Part shown: in pieces, positions 52,449 through 62,324 of the stretch
How the letters are laid out: every line of letters starts with the position of its first letter
Position numbering within the stretch: the stretch's first letter is position 1
Assembly (NCBI RefSeq): GCF_016907355.1
Contig: NZ_JAFBBW010000001.1
Location: forward strand, 3,038,001-3,102,000
Length of the DNA: 64,000 bases
Source: Agromyces aurantiacus
GTDB taxonomy: Bacteria; Actinomycetota; Actinomycetes; Actinomycetales; Microbacteriaceae
Reading direction: 5' to 3'
Program-made: the position numbers and the translations under genes
The notes under the pieces: model-generated
What the model was told of the DNA's origin: nothing
What the model saw: the letters and a program-made list of their open reading frames with translations, nothing else
Databases searched by the model: none

Positions 52449-52958
52449 TCACCCGGCGAGCTGGTCGGCGATCCGGTCGGCCCAGCCACGGATCTCGTCC
52501 CAGTCGCGACGGTCCTGGAACTGCTCGGGGGTGTTGCGCACCATGGCCTTCTCGATGAACCCGTCGGGTTCCTCCGGCAGCCGGCCGCCGAACACGACGT
52601 GCTCGCGCACCCCTGCGGCCTCGGCCTGCTCGATGACCTTCCGCGGCTCGAGCCACGTGTCATCCTCGGCTGGCGCGTCATCCTTCGGCTCGCCGACCGG
52701 CCCCGAGCTGAACACCCAGAACGGCATCCTCGCCAGGCGGTCGCGTTCGTGCGAGAGGAAGCGGCGCGCCTCACGGCGCCAGCGACCCGCATACGTCGCG
52801 CTTCCCAGCACCACGGCGTCATATCCCTCGGCGGTCGCGGCGCTCGCCTCGACGGCGTCGGCCTCGTGCCCGCGAGCACGCAGTTCCCCGGCCACGGCCT
52901 CGGCGATCTCGGCCGTGGAATGGTGCTTGGTCGCGTACGCGACGAGGACCCGGGCCAC
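52449..52958 (-). CDS. Flavodoxin-domain protein (HemG/MenF-dox type)
   Basis: A 169-residue protein. The FMN phosphate loop region VLVAYATKHHSTAEIAEAVA, GYDAVVLGSATYAGRW and the later FSSGPVGEP segment fit the flavodoxin_5 group, which includes menaquinone-dependent protoporphyrinogen oxidase-like proteins. The GTG start lies 6 bases after CAGCAT, possibly a poor -10. It is divergent from the MarR gene. The redox partner is unknown. Confidence 0.85.
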   Translation of the reverse strand: MARVLVAYATKHHSTAEIAEAVAGELRARGHEADAVEASAATAEGYDAVVLGSATYAGRWRREARRFLSHERDRLARMPFWVFSSGPVGEPKDDAPAEDDTWLEPRKVIEQAEAAGVREHVVFGGRLPEEPDGFIEKAMVRNTPEQFQDRRDWDEIRGWADRIADQLAG

Positions 52959-53044
52959 GCGTCGATGCTGGCACCGAAGGTCCGACGCGGTGAGGACCTT
53001 CGTCCCTGCGAGCCTCGCCGGTGACCTGCTGCCACAATGGGCGG

Positions 53045-53536
53045 GTGACCGACAGCGACGAAGTGGACCGGATCGTCGAGGACTGGGAGCGCGAGCGACC
53101 CGATCTCGACTTCGCGCCGCTGCAGGTGTTCTCGCGCGTCGGTCGGCTGGCCAAGCTGCTCGACCGTGCGCGCAAGCAGGCGTTCGAGCGGTCAGAGCTC
53201 GAGTCGTGGGAGTTCGACGTGCTCTCCGCGCTGCGGCGTGCCGGCGCGCCGTTCCGCCTGCCGCCGAAGGCGCTGCTCGCGCAGACGCTCGTGTCGAGCG
53301 GCACCATGACGAACCGCATCGACCGGCTCGTGGCCCGGGGGCTCGTGACCAGGCAGACCGATCCGCACGACGGTCGCGGCATCCTCGTCGAGATGACGCC
53401 GGCCGGACTCACGCGCGTGGATGCCGCGATCACGCGGCTCGTCGACGCCGAGGCCGAACTGCTCGCGGGCCTGCCCACGGCGGAGCAGCGCCGGCTCGCC
53501 GCGCTGCTGCGCAAGCTGTCACTCGGCTTCGCCTGA
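53045..53536 (+). CDS. MarR family transcriptional regulator
   Basis: A 163-residue winged-helix protein. The DNA-binding region reads LPPKALLAQTLVSSGTMTNRIDRLVARGLVTRQTDPHDGRG, with the wing DPHDGRG typical of MarR. GTG 53045 follows CACAAT by 6 bases, suggesting a leaderless mRNA; GTG 53021 is in frame but unsupported. It is divergent from the flavodoxin gene, which it may control. Confidence 0.88.
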   Translation: MTDSDEVDRIVEDWERERPDLDFAPLQVFSRVGRLAKLLDRARKQAFERSELESWEFDVLSALRRAGAPFRLPPKALLAQTLVSSGTMTNRIDRLVARGLVTRQTDPHDGRGILVEMTPAGLTRVDAAITRLVDAEAELLAGLPTAEQRRLAALLRKLSLGFA

Positions 53537-53560
53537 CGCGCCGGCCGGCGCCCCGCCGCC

Positions 53561-54220
53561 CTACCGGCGCAGCACCTTCCGGGCGAGCCAGTTGCCGAGG
53601 TACTGCACGACCTGCACGAACACCACGATGAGCAGCACGGCCGCCCACGTGACGACCGGCTCGAACTGCCGGTAGCCGTACAGCTGCGCGAAGTAGCCGA
53701 GGCCGCCGCCGCCGATGAGGCCGGCCATGGCCGACATGTCGATGACCGCGATCACGATGAACGTGTACCCGAGGATCAGCGGCCCGAGCGCCTCGGGCAC
53801 GACCACGGTGCCGAGGATCCGCCAGGGCCCCGCACCCATCGACCGGGCCGCCTCGATGACACCGGGGCGCACCGTGATGAGGTTCTGCTCGACGATGCGC
53901 CCGATCGCGAACGACGCCGCGAGCGAGAGCGCGAAGATCGCGGCATCCGTGCCGATGCCCGTGCCGATCACCGCGCGCGTGAGCGGCTGCACCGCGGCGA
54001 TGAAGATGATGAACGGGATGGGTCGGAAGAAGTTGATGACGACGTTGAGCACGTTGTTCACGACGGAGTTCGGCAGCAGCCCGCCCCGGCGCGTCACGTA
54101 CAGGCCGACGCCCAGCAGGAATCCACCCGCGCCGCCGAAGAGCATCGTGAGCGCCACCATGTAGAACGTCTCGGCCGCGGCCGTCCAGAACTCGGGAGCC
54201 AGTTCGATGAGCGCATCCAT
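53561..54220 (-). CDS. metI: Methionine ABC transporter permease
   Basis: A 219-residue permease with five TM helices and the ATPase-contact (EAA) loop EAARSMGAGPWRILGTVVVPEALG, characteristic of MetI. PIPFIIFIAAVQPLTRAVIGTGIGTDAAI is also family-typical. Its start overlaps the metN stop by 1 base. With MetN and the MetQ lipoprotein it imports D- and L-methionine. It converges on the MarR gene with a 24-base gap. Confidence 0.94.
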   Translation of the reverse strand: MDALIELAPEFWTAAAETFYMVALTMLFGGAGGFLLGVGLYVTRRGGLLPNSVVNNVLNVVINFFRPIPFIIFIAAVQPLTRAVIGTGIGTDAAIFALSLAASFAIGRIVEQNLITVRPGVIEAARSMGAGPWRILGTVVVPEALGPLILGYTFIVIAVIDMSAMAGLIGGGGLGYFAQLYGYRQFEPVVTWAAVLLIVVFVQVVQYLGNWLARKVLRR

Positions 54221-55248
54221 CAGCGGGCCTCCGTCACGTCGGCGTGGTCCGAGATCGTCGCGATCGCGCGGTCGATCGCGGCATCCTCGCCCCGGATCGC
54301 CAGGGTGAGGTGACCGAATGCGCGGCCGCGGATGTCGTTGATGCCGCCGTAGACGAGCTCGAACTCGACCCCCGCCTCGGCGAGGTCGAGGAAGACGCGC
54401 GCCTGCGACGCGTCGCCGTCGCGGAACGAGCACGTGACGATGCGCCCCTCGTGGCGCTCGCGCAGCACCGCGAGCTCGGCCGGCGACGGCACGCCCTTGA
54501 TCACGGTGCCGACGAACCGCTGCGACGACGGATGGCTCGGCCGCGAGAACACGTCGAACACGTCGCCGTGCTCGATCACGCGCCCGCGGTCCATCACCGC
54601 GACCTTCGTCGCGATCGTCTGGATCACGTCCATCTCGTGCGTGATGACGATGATCGTCACGCCCTGCTCCTCATTGACGCGCTTGAGCAGCGTCAGCACC
54701 TCGTGCGTGGTCTCGGGGTCGAGCGCGCTCGTGGCCTCGTCGGCGAGCAGGATGCGCGGGCGCGTCGCGAGGGCGCGCGCGATGCCGACGCGCTGCTTCT
54801 GCCCGCCGGAGAGCTGGTCGGGGTGGGCGGCGGCCTTGTCGGCGAGCCCGACGAACTCGAGCAGCTCGTCGACGCGGGCCCGGATGTCGGCCCTCCGCCA
54901 GCCGGCGACCTTCAGCGGGTAGGCGACGTTGGCGCGCACGGTCTTCGCGTCGAACAGGTTGAACTGCTGGAAGATCATGCCGATGCCGAGGCGGATCGCG
55001 CGGAGCTCCCGCTCGCGCAGGCCCGTGATCTCGCGGCCGTCGATCCGGATCGAGCCGCTCGTCGCGGGTTCGAGCGCGTTGACGAGCCGAACGAGCGTGG
55101 ACTTGCCCGCGCCCGAGTACCCGATGATGCCGAAGACGGCGCCCGCCTCGATGTCGAGCGAGACGTCGTCGACGGCGACGACCGGGTCGGCCTTCCGGTC
55201 GGCCGCCGGGTAGGACTTGGTGACGTGCTCGAGGCTCACGAGCGCCAT
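54220..55248 (-). CDS. metN: Methionine ABC transporter ATP-binding protein
   Basis: A 342-residue ATPase. Walker A IIGYSGAGKSTLVRLVN, signature LSGGQKQRVGIARALA, Walker B ILLADEATSALDP and switch His THEMD are present. The C-terminal NIL/C2 domain (about 265-340) binds methionine and inhibits transport in E. coli MetN; it is retained here (TCSFRDGDASQARVF). ATG 55248 has GGAGGAGG upstream. A large hairpin separates it from metQ. Confidence 0.95.
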   Translation of the reverse strand: MALVSLEHVTKSYPAADRKADPVVAVDDVSLDIEAGAVFGIIGYSGAGKSTLVRLVNALEPATSGSIRIDGREITGLRERELRAIRLGIGMIFQQFNLFDAKTVRANVAYPLKVAGWRRADIRARVDELLEFVGLADKAAAHPDQLSGGQKQRVGIARALATRPRILLADEATSALDPETTHEVLTLLKRVNEEQGVTIIVITHEMDVIQTIATKVAVMDRGRVIEHGDVFDVFSRPSHPSSQRFVGTVIKGVPSPAELAVLRERHEGRIVTCSFRDGDASQARVFLDLAEAGVEFELVYGGINDIRGRAFGHLTLAIRGEDAAIDRAIATISDHADVTEAR

Positions 55249-55265
55249 GGGGAACCTCCTCCATG

Positions 55266-55319
55266 CACGCCGCAGCGGGCGGAGGGCGCCGGATGCGGCG
55301 ACCTCCGCCCGCGGGCGTG
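55266..55319 (-). terminator. Stem-loop between metQ and metN
   Basis: Inner arms 55275-55285 and 55302-55312 (11 perfect pairs) and outer arms 55266-55271 and 55314-55319 (CACGCC/GGCGTG) form a long stem with a 16-base loop. It lies between the metQ stop and the metN start. It would partly end transcription or protect metQ mRNA, giving more binding protein than ATPase and permease. Confidence 0.65.
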
Positions 55320-55352
55320 CCGTGATGATGCGGACGTGGCGGGCGGGGCCGA

Positions 55353-56243
55353 CTAGCCCTGGGCCCGGGTGTCGTCCTCGACGTCGGCGAGCGACGCCTC
55401 GAGGTCGGCGACCGGGGTGGTCAGCGGCACCGCGGTGTCGCCCGAGGACTCGAGCAGGCCGGCCTGCACGTCGGGGTCGGTCTGGAAGATCTCGACGAGC
55501 TTCTTGTAGGTCGCGTTGTCCTTGTCCTCGGCGCGCGCGGCGAAGATGTTCACGTACGGCAGCGCGTTCGGGTCGGACGGGTCGTCCTTGGCGATCGCGT
55601 CGGCGAAGGTGAGGCCGGCGTCCTCGACGAAGTCGTTGTTGATCACGGCGGCCGCGACATCCGGCAGGCTCGTCGGGGTCAGCGACGCCTCGAGCGGCGT
55701 GACCTTCACCTTCGACTTCGCCTCGTCGATGTCGGCGACGGTCGAGAAGATCGAACCGCCGTCCTTCAGCTCGATGAGGCCGGCCGACTGCAGCACCAGC
55801 AGGGCGCGCGCGAGGTTCGAGGGGTCGTCGGGCACGGCGACGGTGTCGCCGTCCTGGATGTCGTCGACCGACTCGACCTTCGTCGAGTAGAGGCCCAGGG
55901 GGTAGATCGCGGTCGCGCCGATGGGCGTGAGGTCCTCGTCGGCCGACACGTTGTAGTCGGCGAGGTACACGATGTGCTGGAACTGGTTCAGGTCGAGCTC
56001 GCCCTCGCTGAGCGCGGGGTTCGGCTGCGCGTAGTCGGCGAAGTCGACGAGCTCGATCTCGATGCCGGCCTCGGCCGCGGCCTCCTCGAAGGCGGGCCAC
56101 TGCGGGTCGGACTTGCCGACGACGCCGATGCGGACGACGTCGTCGCCGCCCTCGGCGCCGGCGCCCGAGGCGCAGGCCGACAGGGCGATGACGAGGGGCG
56201 CCGCCGCGAGGGCGGCGAGGATCTTGGTTCGGGTGCTGGGCAT
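55353..56243 (-). CDS. metQ: Methionine-binding lipoprotein
   Basis: A 296-residue NlpA-family substrate-binding lipoprotein. The signal peptide (about 1-23) ends in the lipobox LSAC, followed by ASGAGAEGGD. VRIGVVGKSDPQWPAF, ELVDFADYAQPNPALSEGELDLNQFQHIVYL and the VAVPDDPSNLARALLVLQ segment match MetQ. The mature protein is lipid-anchored outside the membrane. ATG 56243 has AAGGA upstream, directly after the stop of a possible 41-codon leader ORF. Confidence 0.94.
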   Translation of the reverse strand: MPSTRTKILAALAAAPLVIALSACASGAGAEGGDDVVRIGVVGKSDPQWPAFEEAAAEAGIEIELVDFADYAQPNPALSEGELDLNQFQHIVYLADYNVSADEDLTPIGATAIYPLGLYSTKVESVDDIQDGDTVAVPDDPSNLARALLVLQSAGLIELKDGGSIFSTVADIDEAKSKVKVTPLEASLTPTSLPDVAAAVINNDFVEDAGLTFADAIAKDDPSDPNALPYVNIFAARAEDKDNATYKKLVEIFQTDPDVQAGLLESSGDTAVPLTTPVADLEASLADVEDDTRAQG

Positions 56244-56259
56244 GGCGGTGCGGTTCCTT

Positions 56260-56385
56260 TCACGTGGGCGCGCGCGACCGACTGCCGGATGTGGCGTGGT
56301 GAGACGGCACGGCGATGCCACCGGGTTTGGCGGTGGGGGCTTCGATGCCGCGATCGCGGGCGCACTTCCACGTTAGGCGAAGCAT
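56260..56385 (-). CDS. Possible leader ORF of the metQNI operon
   Basis: A 41-codon frame starting MLRLTWKCARD and ending SRSRAPT. Its TGA is 16 bases before the metQ ATG and directly precedes the AAGGA site, so translation could control metQ. It has no Shine-Dalgarno sequence; CAATAC ends 7 bases before its ATG. It contains no run of Met codons. The region can also form CCACCG/CGGTGG and GTGG/CCAC hairpins, so an RNA element rather than a peptide is equally possible. Confidence 0.35.
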   Translation of the reverse strand: MLRLTWKCARDRGIEAPTAKPGGIAVPSHHATSGSRSRAPT

Positions 56386-56392
56386 CTGCGCC

Positions 56393-56421
56393 GTATTGAC
56401 CACGTGGTCATCGGGCGTCAC
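56393..56421 (-). promoter_or_regulatory. metQ promoter region with a 14-base palindrome
   Basis: TGACCACGTGGTCA (56397-56410) is a perfect palindrome. It lies between a possible -35 (GTGACG, minus strand, 56416-56421) and a weak -10 (CAATAC, 56393-56398) spaced 17 bases apart. A repressor bound here would block RNA polymerase. The factor is unknown. Confidence 0.5.
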
Positions 56422-56434
56422 AGATCCTTCGGCG

Positions 56435-58255
<1,821 letters not shown>

Positions 58256-58317
58256 GTGCCTCCCAGCCTACTTGGCCGCGCTTCGCGCGCTCCGCCCCGG
58301 GCCCCCGCCGGGCGAGA

Positions 58318-58365
58318 GTATGCCGAACGACGGCGACGCCGCCGCGTCGGCGTCGTTCGGCATAC
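58318..58365. repeat. Palindromic repeat, copy A
   Basis: Arms GTATGCCGAACGACG (58318-58332) and complement (58351-58365), with further CGACGC/GCGTCG pairing inside. The core GAGAGTATGCCGAAC is shared with copy B at 59507-59572. It lies downstream of the DUF559-like gene and upstream of the ABC-F gene. Confidence 0.8.
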
Positions 58366-58390
58366 CTCGTCGCGCACCGGGATGCTCGGA

Positions 58391-58418
58391 TCGGCGATCG
58401 GCGATCGGCGATCGGCGA
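58391..58418 (+). repeat. Tandem heptamer repeat
   Basis: Four perfect copies of TCGGCGA followed by a partial fifth, in the gap between the ABC-F gene and the DUF559-like gene. It could be slippage-prone. Confidence 0.85.
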
Positions 58419-58461
58419 TCGGGCGCGGATCGCGCGGCGCGCGGCGGGGGCCGGCGGATCG

Positions 58462-59457
58462 TCAGGGACCCGCGGGCGGCGCGCCTCGGCGGGCGCCGGG
58501 GCGCCATCCTCGCGCGCGGAGTCGCTTGGCGACGCGGTCCGCGAACTCGGCCGAGTTCCGCAGTCGCCCGTCGGCGCTCACGTCGTCGGCGGTCGCCTGC
58601 ACGATGAGCCAGCCTGCGTCGAGCAGCCGTTCGAGACGCCGCACGTCCGAGCGGTACCGTGCAGGATCCCGGTGCAGGTCGCTCTGGTACTCGATGCCGA
58701 CTCGGTACTCGGCGAATCCGAGGTCGACCATGGCGACCGCGACGCCGTTCGCGTCGGACACGACGAGATTCGGCGTCGGCTCCGGCAACCCGGCCCGCAG
58801 CAGGTCGAGCCGCATGAACGTCTCGCGGCGTGACAGCGAGCCGTACCGGACGAGCGCGAGAGCGGCCCGCAACCGTATCGCCCCTCGACATCCGCGATGA
58901 CGCCGGATGGCGGCCTCGAGCTCCGACCTGGTGCAGAGCGCCGCCGATCGGCCGGAGGGTTCCTGCCCGGTCACGAGGAAATCACCGACCGCGACGAGGT
59001 CGTCGACCTCGAGCAGGCTGGCGAGCTGGCACCACGTGTCGGCGGGCGAGGCGAGGCGCAGGCCGCCGAGCGCCACGACGCCGAGTCGGTCGGCGCGCAC
59101 GACGTGGCCGACCACGCCCGACGCGAGCGGGCGCGTCGACCCGGGAGCGACGGCGACGTGGAGGCGCAGGTCGCGCTCCAGGCGGTGCGGCAGCGGCATA
59201 CCCCAGAGCAGCGCGGCCGTGACATGACTGAACACCTGCCGCGGCGGCATCCGCTCGGCGTAGGCCAGCGCGCGGCTCGCGACGGTCTCCGGGACGCCGA
59301 CCCCCTGGCGGACCCCATGGAACGGGCGCCGCAGGTCCTCGGCATCGAGGCGGCTCGGATGGACGCCGGCGAGTCGCGCCCGCTCCACGGTGAAGGCCGA
59401 ACGGGTACGGAGTTCAGGGGGCAGGGGCCGGGGCGCGCGCACGCCGTCAGCCTGCAC
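58462..59457 (-). CDS. AbiEi/DUF559-like hypothetical protein
   Basis: A 331-residue protein. The N-terminal region (about 15-110; TVERARLAGVHPSRLDAEDLRRPFHGVRQ, VFSHVTAALLWGMPLP) resembles AbiEi-type antitoxin winged-helix domains. The C-terminal region (about 235-310; VDLGFAEYRVGIEYQSDLHRDPARYRSD) resembles the Vsr-like DUF559 nuclease fold, with the acidic D..E.Q arrangement. The GTG start is unsupported by a ribosome site; GTG 59388 is possible. Such proteins are common and often multicopy in Microbacteriaceae. It is flanked by two copies of a palindromic repeat. The function is unknown. Confidence 0.6.
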   Translation of the reverse strand: MQADGVRAPRPLPPELRTRSAFTVERARLAGVHPSRLDAEDLRRPFHGVRQGVGVPETVASRALAYAERMPPRQVFSHVTAALLWGMPLPHRLERDLRLHVAVAPGSTRPLASGVVGHVVRADRLGVVALGGLRLASPADTWCQLASLLEVDDLVAVGDFLVTGQEPSGRSAALCTRSELEAAIRRHRGCRGAIRLRAALALVRYGSLSRRETFMRLDLLRAGLPEPTPNLVVSDANGVAVAMVDLGFAEYRVGIEYQSDLHRDPARYRSDVRRLERLLDAGWLIVQATADDVSADGRLRNSAEFADRVAKRLRARGWRPGARRGAPPAGP

Positions 59458-59506
59458 CGCGCGGCGCCGGAATGCGTCCGCTTGTCCACATGCGGCATCC
59501 CACCGC

Positions 59507-59572
59507 GCGGCGAGAGTATGCCGAACACCGGCATGGAGGTCGTCTCGGCGACGTTCGGCATACTCTCGCCGC
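59507..59572. repeat. Palindromic repeat, copy B
   Basis: Perfect 20-base arms (59507-59526 and 59553-59572; GCGGCGAGAGTATGCCGAAC and complement) with a 26-base loop. It shares its outer arms with copy A on the other side of the DUF559-like gene. Confidence 0.85.
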
Positions 59573-59578
59573 CATGGT

Positions 59579-59607
59579 GGGGGCGGGTGGGCGAGGGATG
59601 GGAGGGG
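59579..59607 (+). other. G-quadruplex-type motif
   Basis: Six runs of three to five G separated by 1-3 bases (59579-59607), in the gap downstream of ispE. Purine-rich GCGGAACGGGCG-like repeats continue to about 59692. No gene is seen in this 238-base gap. Confidence 0.6.
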
Positions 59608-59695
59608 AGCGGCGGGATGGCGGGGCGCGGAACGGGCGGAGGGCGGAACGGGCGGGGCGCGGGGCGGAACGAGCGCGGCGCGGAAGGGGCGCGAC

Positions 59696-60655
59696 TCAGC
59701 GGGTGAGGACGCGGGCGCCGTGCACCGGGCCGTGCACGTGCACCGCGGTCAGGCGGGACGCCGACAGCGCGACCTGCAGCTCGATCGCGGAGTCGGCGTC
59801 GTCGACCAGGAACGCGACCGTGGGCCCCGACCCGGAGACGATCCCGGCGAGCGCGCCGTTCGCCTCGCCGAGCTCGAGGATCCCGGCGAGCCCCGGCGCG
59901 AGCGAGAGCGCCGCGGACTGGAGGTCGTTGTGCAGGGCGCTCGCGAGCCGGCGCGGATCGCCCGCGCGCAGCGCCTGCAGCACCGCGAAGTCGACGGTGG
60001 GCGAGTCGAGCCCGACCGCGACGCCGTGCGCCTGGTCGCGCCACGACGACTCCAGTCCGGCGTCGCGCCGCCGGTCGAGCTCGCGGTACACGGCGGGCGT
60101 CGAGAGTCCGAAGTCGGCGACGGCGAGCACCCAGTGGAACGACCCGGTCGCGAGCGCAGGGCTCAGCCGGTCGCCGCGTCCGGTGCCGATCGCCGTGCCG
60201 CCCGAGAGCGCGAACGGCACGTCGGCGCCGAGCGTGGCCGCGAGGGCGTGCAGGTCCTCCTTGGGCAGCGCGGTGCCCCAGAGCGCGTCGCACGCGACCA
60301 GGGTGGCCGCGGCATCCGCCGAGCCGCCGCCCATGCCGCCCGCGATGGGCACGTGCTTCTCGATCTCGAGGCGCACGCCGCCGGGCACGCCCACGTGGCG
60401 GGCGAGCAGCTTCGCGGCGCGGATCGCGAGGTTCGAGGCATCCGTCGGCAGCATCGACGTGTCGATCGAGCCCGAGAACTCGACCGAGAACTCGTCGTCG
60501 GGCCAGGCGCGCACGTCCTCGTAGAGCGAGACGGCCTGGTACGCCGTCGCGACGTCGTGGTACCCGTCGGCGGCGAGCGCACCGACGCGCATGAACACGT
60601 TGATCTTGCCGGGTGCCCGGACGTGGACAGCCGCGTCGGTCGCCGGGAAGGTCAT
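59696..60655 (-). CDS. ispE: 4-diphosphocytidyl-2-C-methyl-D-erythritol kinase
   Basis: A 319-residue GHMP kinase of the MEP isoprenoid pathway. The N-terminal [14 protein letters not shown] with the substrate-binding Lys, the ATP loop [17 protein letters not shown] and the C-terminal [13 protein letters not shown] (motif 3) are intact. The ATG lies 6 bases after a TAGCGT box. The neighbourhood (ksgA-DUF4287-ispE) fits the conserved actinobacterial ksgA-ispE order. Confidence 0.95.
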   Translation of the reverse strand: MTFPATDAAVHVRAPGKINVFMRVGALAADGYHDVATAYQAVSLYEDVRAWPDDEFSVEFSGSIDTSMLPTDASNLAIRAAKLLARHVGVPGGVRLEIEKHVPIAGGMGGGSADAAATLVACDALWGTALPKEDLHALAATLGADVPFALSGGTAIGTGRGDRLSPALATGSFHWVLAVADFGLSTPAVYRELDRRRDAGLESSWRDQAHGVAVGLDSPTVDFAVLQALRAGDPRRLASALHNDLQSAALSLAPGLAGILELGEANGALAGIVSGSGPTVAFLVDDADSAIELQVALSASRLTAVHVHGPVHGARVLTR

Positions 60656-60661
60656 GCGTCC

Positions 60662-60667
60662 ACGCTA
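60662..60667 (-). promoter_or_regulatory. -10 box of ispE (leaderless start)
   Basis: TAGCGT on the minus strand, 6 bases, then ATG 60655. It overlaps the gap after the DUF4287 gene. Confidence 0.6.
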
Positions 60668-60677
60668 GGGCATGCGC

Positions 60678-61220
60678 TCAGCCGACGCGTGCCAGCCACT
60701 CGCGCATCGCGGCCTTGACGTCGGCGATGCGGGAGCCGTCGGGCATCCGGCCCCAGGTGAGCGAGATCGACGAGCGGCCGCCGTCGCGCGGGCTCGATCC
60801 GGCGAGCACGAACTCGCCGCCGTCGAGGTGGAACCGCGCGGTCGGATGGCGCGCGCCGGTGTTGCGCGCCAGCGGCTCGACACCGGTCTCGGCGGTCACC
60901 ACGTCGGCGAGCGCATCGAGCGCGGCGACGGGTTCGAGCGGCACGGTGCGCGACACGCTCGCCTCGAAGCTGCCGTCCTGTCGCTGGCCGGGGTCGCGGA
61001 TGCCGCGGGCCTGCTCGTACGCGACGGTGACGTGCTGCGACCACCACGGGTCGACGCCCTGGTCGCCCGCGAGCCAGGCCGCGATCTCGGCGTGCCGCCA
61101 TTCGGCCGCGCCGACGTCGTCGAGCGTCGCGAACCAGTCCTCGCGCGAGCGGCCGGTGGCCTCGCGCACGGAGCGGTCGCCGGCCGCGTCGCTCGAGCTT
61201 CCGATGCTGCCGTCGGTCAT
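60678..61220 (-). CDS. DUF4287 domain protein
   Basis: A 180-residue soluble protein. The N-terminal DUF4287 region (about 20-80) reads REATGRSREDWFATLDDVGAAEWRHAEIAAWL, then VDPWWSQHVTVAYEQARG. The C-terminal half (about 90-180) is strand-rich (TARFHLDGGEFVLAGSSPRDG), possibly an SRPBCC-like fold. The ATG lies 6 bases after a TACCGT box. It sits between ksgA and ispE, where it interrupts the usual pair. The function is unknown. Confidence 0.78.
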   Translation of the reverse strand: MTDGSIGSSSDAAGDRSVREATGRSREDWFATLDDVGAAEWRHAEIAAWLAGDQGVDPWWSQHVTVAYEQARGIRDPGQRQDGSFEASVSRTVPLEPVAALDALADVVTAETGVEPLARNTGARHPTARFHLDGGEFVLAGSSPRDGGRSSISLTWGRMPDGSRIADVKAAMREWLARVG

Positions 61221-61226
61221 GCCCAC

Positions 61227-61232
61227 ACGGTA
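61227..61232 (-). promoter_or_regulatory. -10 box of the DUF4287 gene (leaderless start)
   Basis: TACCGT on the minus strand, 6 bases, then ATG 61220. No ribosome site. The remaining 120 bases up to ksgA show nothing else I recognise. Confidence 0.5.
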
Positions 61233-61354
61233 CTCCCGCGCCGGGCGCCCGTGCAGGGGGTCGCGCGGCGGGCGTCGACGGGCTAGACGGGCCCGGGACC
61301 GACGACGCGGCCCGGACGGACGACGCGCGGGCGCCGACCACACGTCGGGGCCGA

Positions 61355-62257
61355 CTACGCGGCGGGCGCGGATGCCGCGGCGCGTGCGACGCGTAGGAAG
61401 TCGTGCGCGGCGAGCTGCTCGCCGCGCGACTGCGGGTCGACGCCCGCGCGCTCGAGCACCGCGCTCGCGGCGGCGGCCGATCCGCCGAGCACGCCGGAGA
61501 GCGACTGGCGGAGCATCTTGCGCCGCTGCTGGAACGCGGCGTCGACGATCGCGAACACCGCGACGCGCTCGGCCTCGGTGCCGGGCGGATCGCCGGGCGC
61601 CTGGCCGCGCTCGAAGCCGACGAGCACCGAGTCGACGTTCGGCACCGGCCAGAACACCATGCGCGAGACCTGCCCGGCGATGCGCCAGCGGCCGTACCAC
61701 GCGGCCTTGACGCTCGGCGCGCCGTAGACCTTGGATCCGGGCTCGGCGGCGAGCCGGTGCCCGACCTCGGCCTGGACCATGACGATGCCGGAGCGCAGCG
61801 ACGGGAACCGCTCGAGCAGGTGCAGCAGCACCGGCACCGAGACGTTGTAGGGCAGGTTGGCGACGAGCCGCACGGGTTCGCCGGGCAGCTCGGTCACCCG
61901 CAGGGCGTCGTCGTGGACGACGGTGAGATGCGTGCCGGGCTGCATGAGGCTCACGGTGTGGGGCAGTTGCTCGGCGAGCCGCCGGTCGATCTCGACCGCG
62001 ATGACGTCGGCGCCCGCCTCGAGCAGCCCGAGGGTGAGCGAGCCGAGGCCCGGGCCGATCTCGAGCACGGTCTCGCCGCGTTCGACGCCGGCGGCCTGCA
62101 CGATGCGACGCACGGTGTTGCCGTCGTGCACGAAGTTCTGGCCGAGCTTCTTCGTCGGGGTGACCTCGAGCAGCTGGGCGAGGTCGCGGATCTCGGCGGG
62201 CCCGAGCAGGCGCGGCGTCGGGTCGTCGCCGTCGGCCTCGTGCCGATGCGCGTTCAC
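61355..62257 (-). CDS. rsmA: 16S rRNA dimethyladenosine transferase
   Basis: A 300-residue methyltransferase (KsgA) that dimethylates two adjacent adenosines near the 3' end of 16S rRNA. Residues 37-42 (KLGQNF) begin the SAM-binding domain. [16 protein letters not shown] is the SAM motif and [14 protein letters not shown] contains the catalytic NLPY. The C-terminal helical domain (about 200-290) binds rRNA. The GTG start has GGGAGGA upstream. It lies downstream of tatD, without the rpfB gene that sits there in mycobacteria. Confidence 0.95.
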   Translation of the reverse strand: MNAHRHEADGDDPTPRLLGPAEIRDLAQLLEVTPTKKLGQNFVHDGNTVRRIVQAAGVERGETVLEIGPGLGSLTLGLLEAGADVIAVEIDRRLAEQLPHTVSLMQPGTHLTVVHDDALRVTELPGEPVRLVANLPYNVSVPVLLHLLERFPSLRSGIVMVQAEVGHRLAAEPGSKVYGAPSVKAAWYGRWRIAGQVSRMVFWPVPNVDSVLVGFERGQAPGDPPGTEAERVAVFAIVDAAFQQRRKMLRQSLSGVLGGSAAAASAVLERAGVDPQSRGEQLAAHDFLRVARAAASAPAA

Positions 62258-62324
62258 GCCGTCCTCCCCCGCACGGTCTCGATCGTGCGCCAGGTCGCGC
62301 CCGCTCGGGCCGCGGCGCGCCGTG

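Noticed and set aside
56244..56400. Classical SAM-I or SAM-IV riboswitch before metQ
   Set aside because: A few bases resemble the SAM-I core (for example AAACCCGG), but the conserved GGTGGAGGGA and GGCAACC arrangement is not present; kept only as something to test with Infernal.
58391..58418. CRISPR array
   Set aside because: The heptamers are directly adjacent without spacers, and no cas genes are present.
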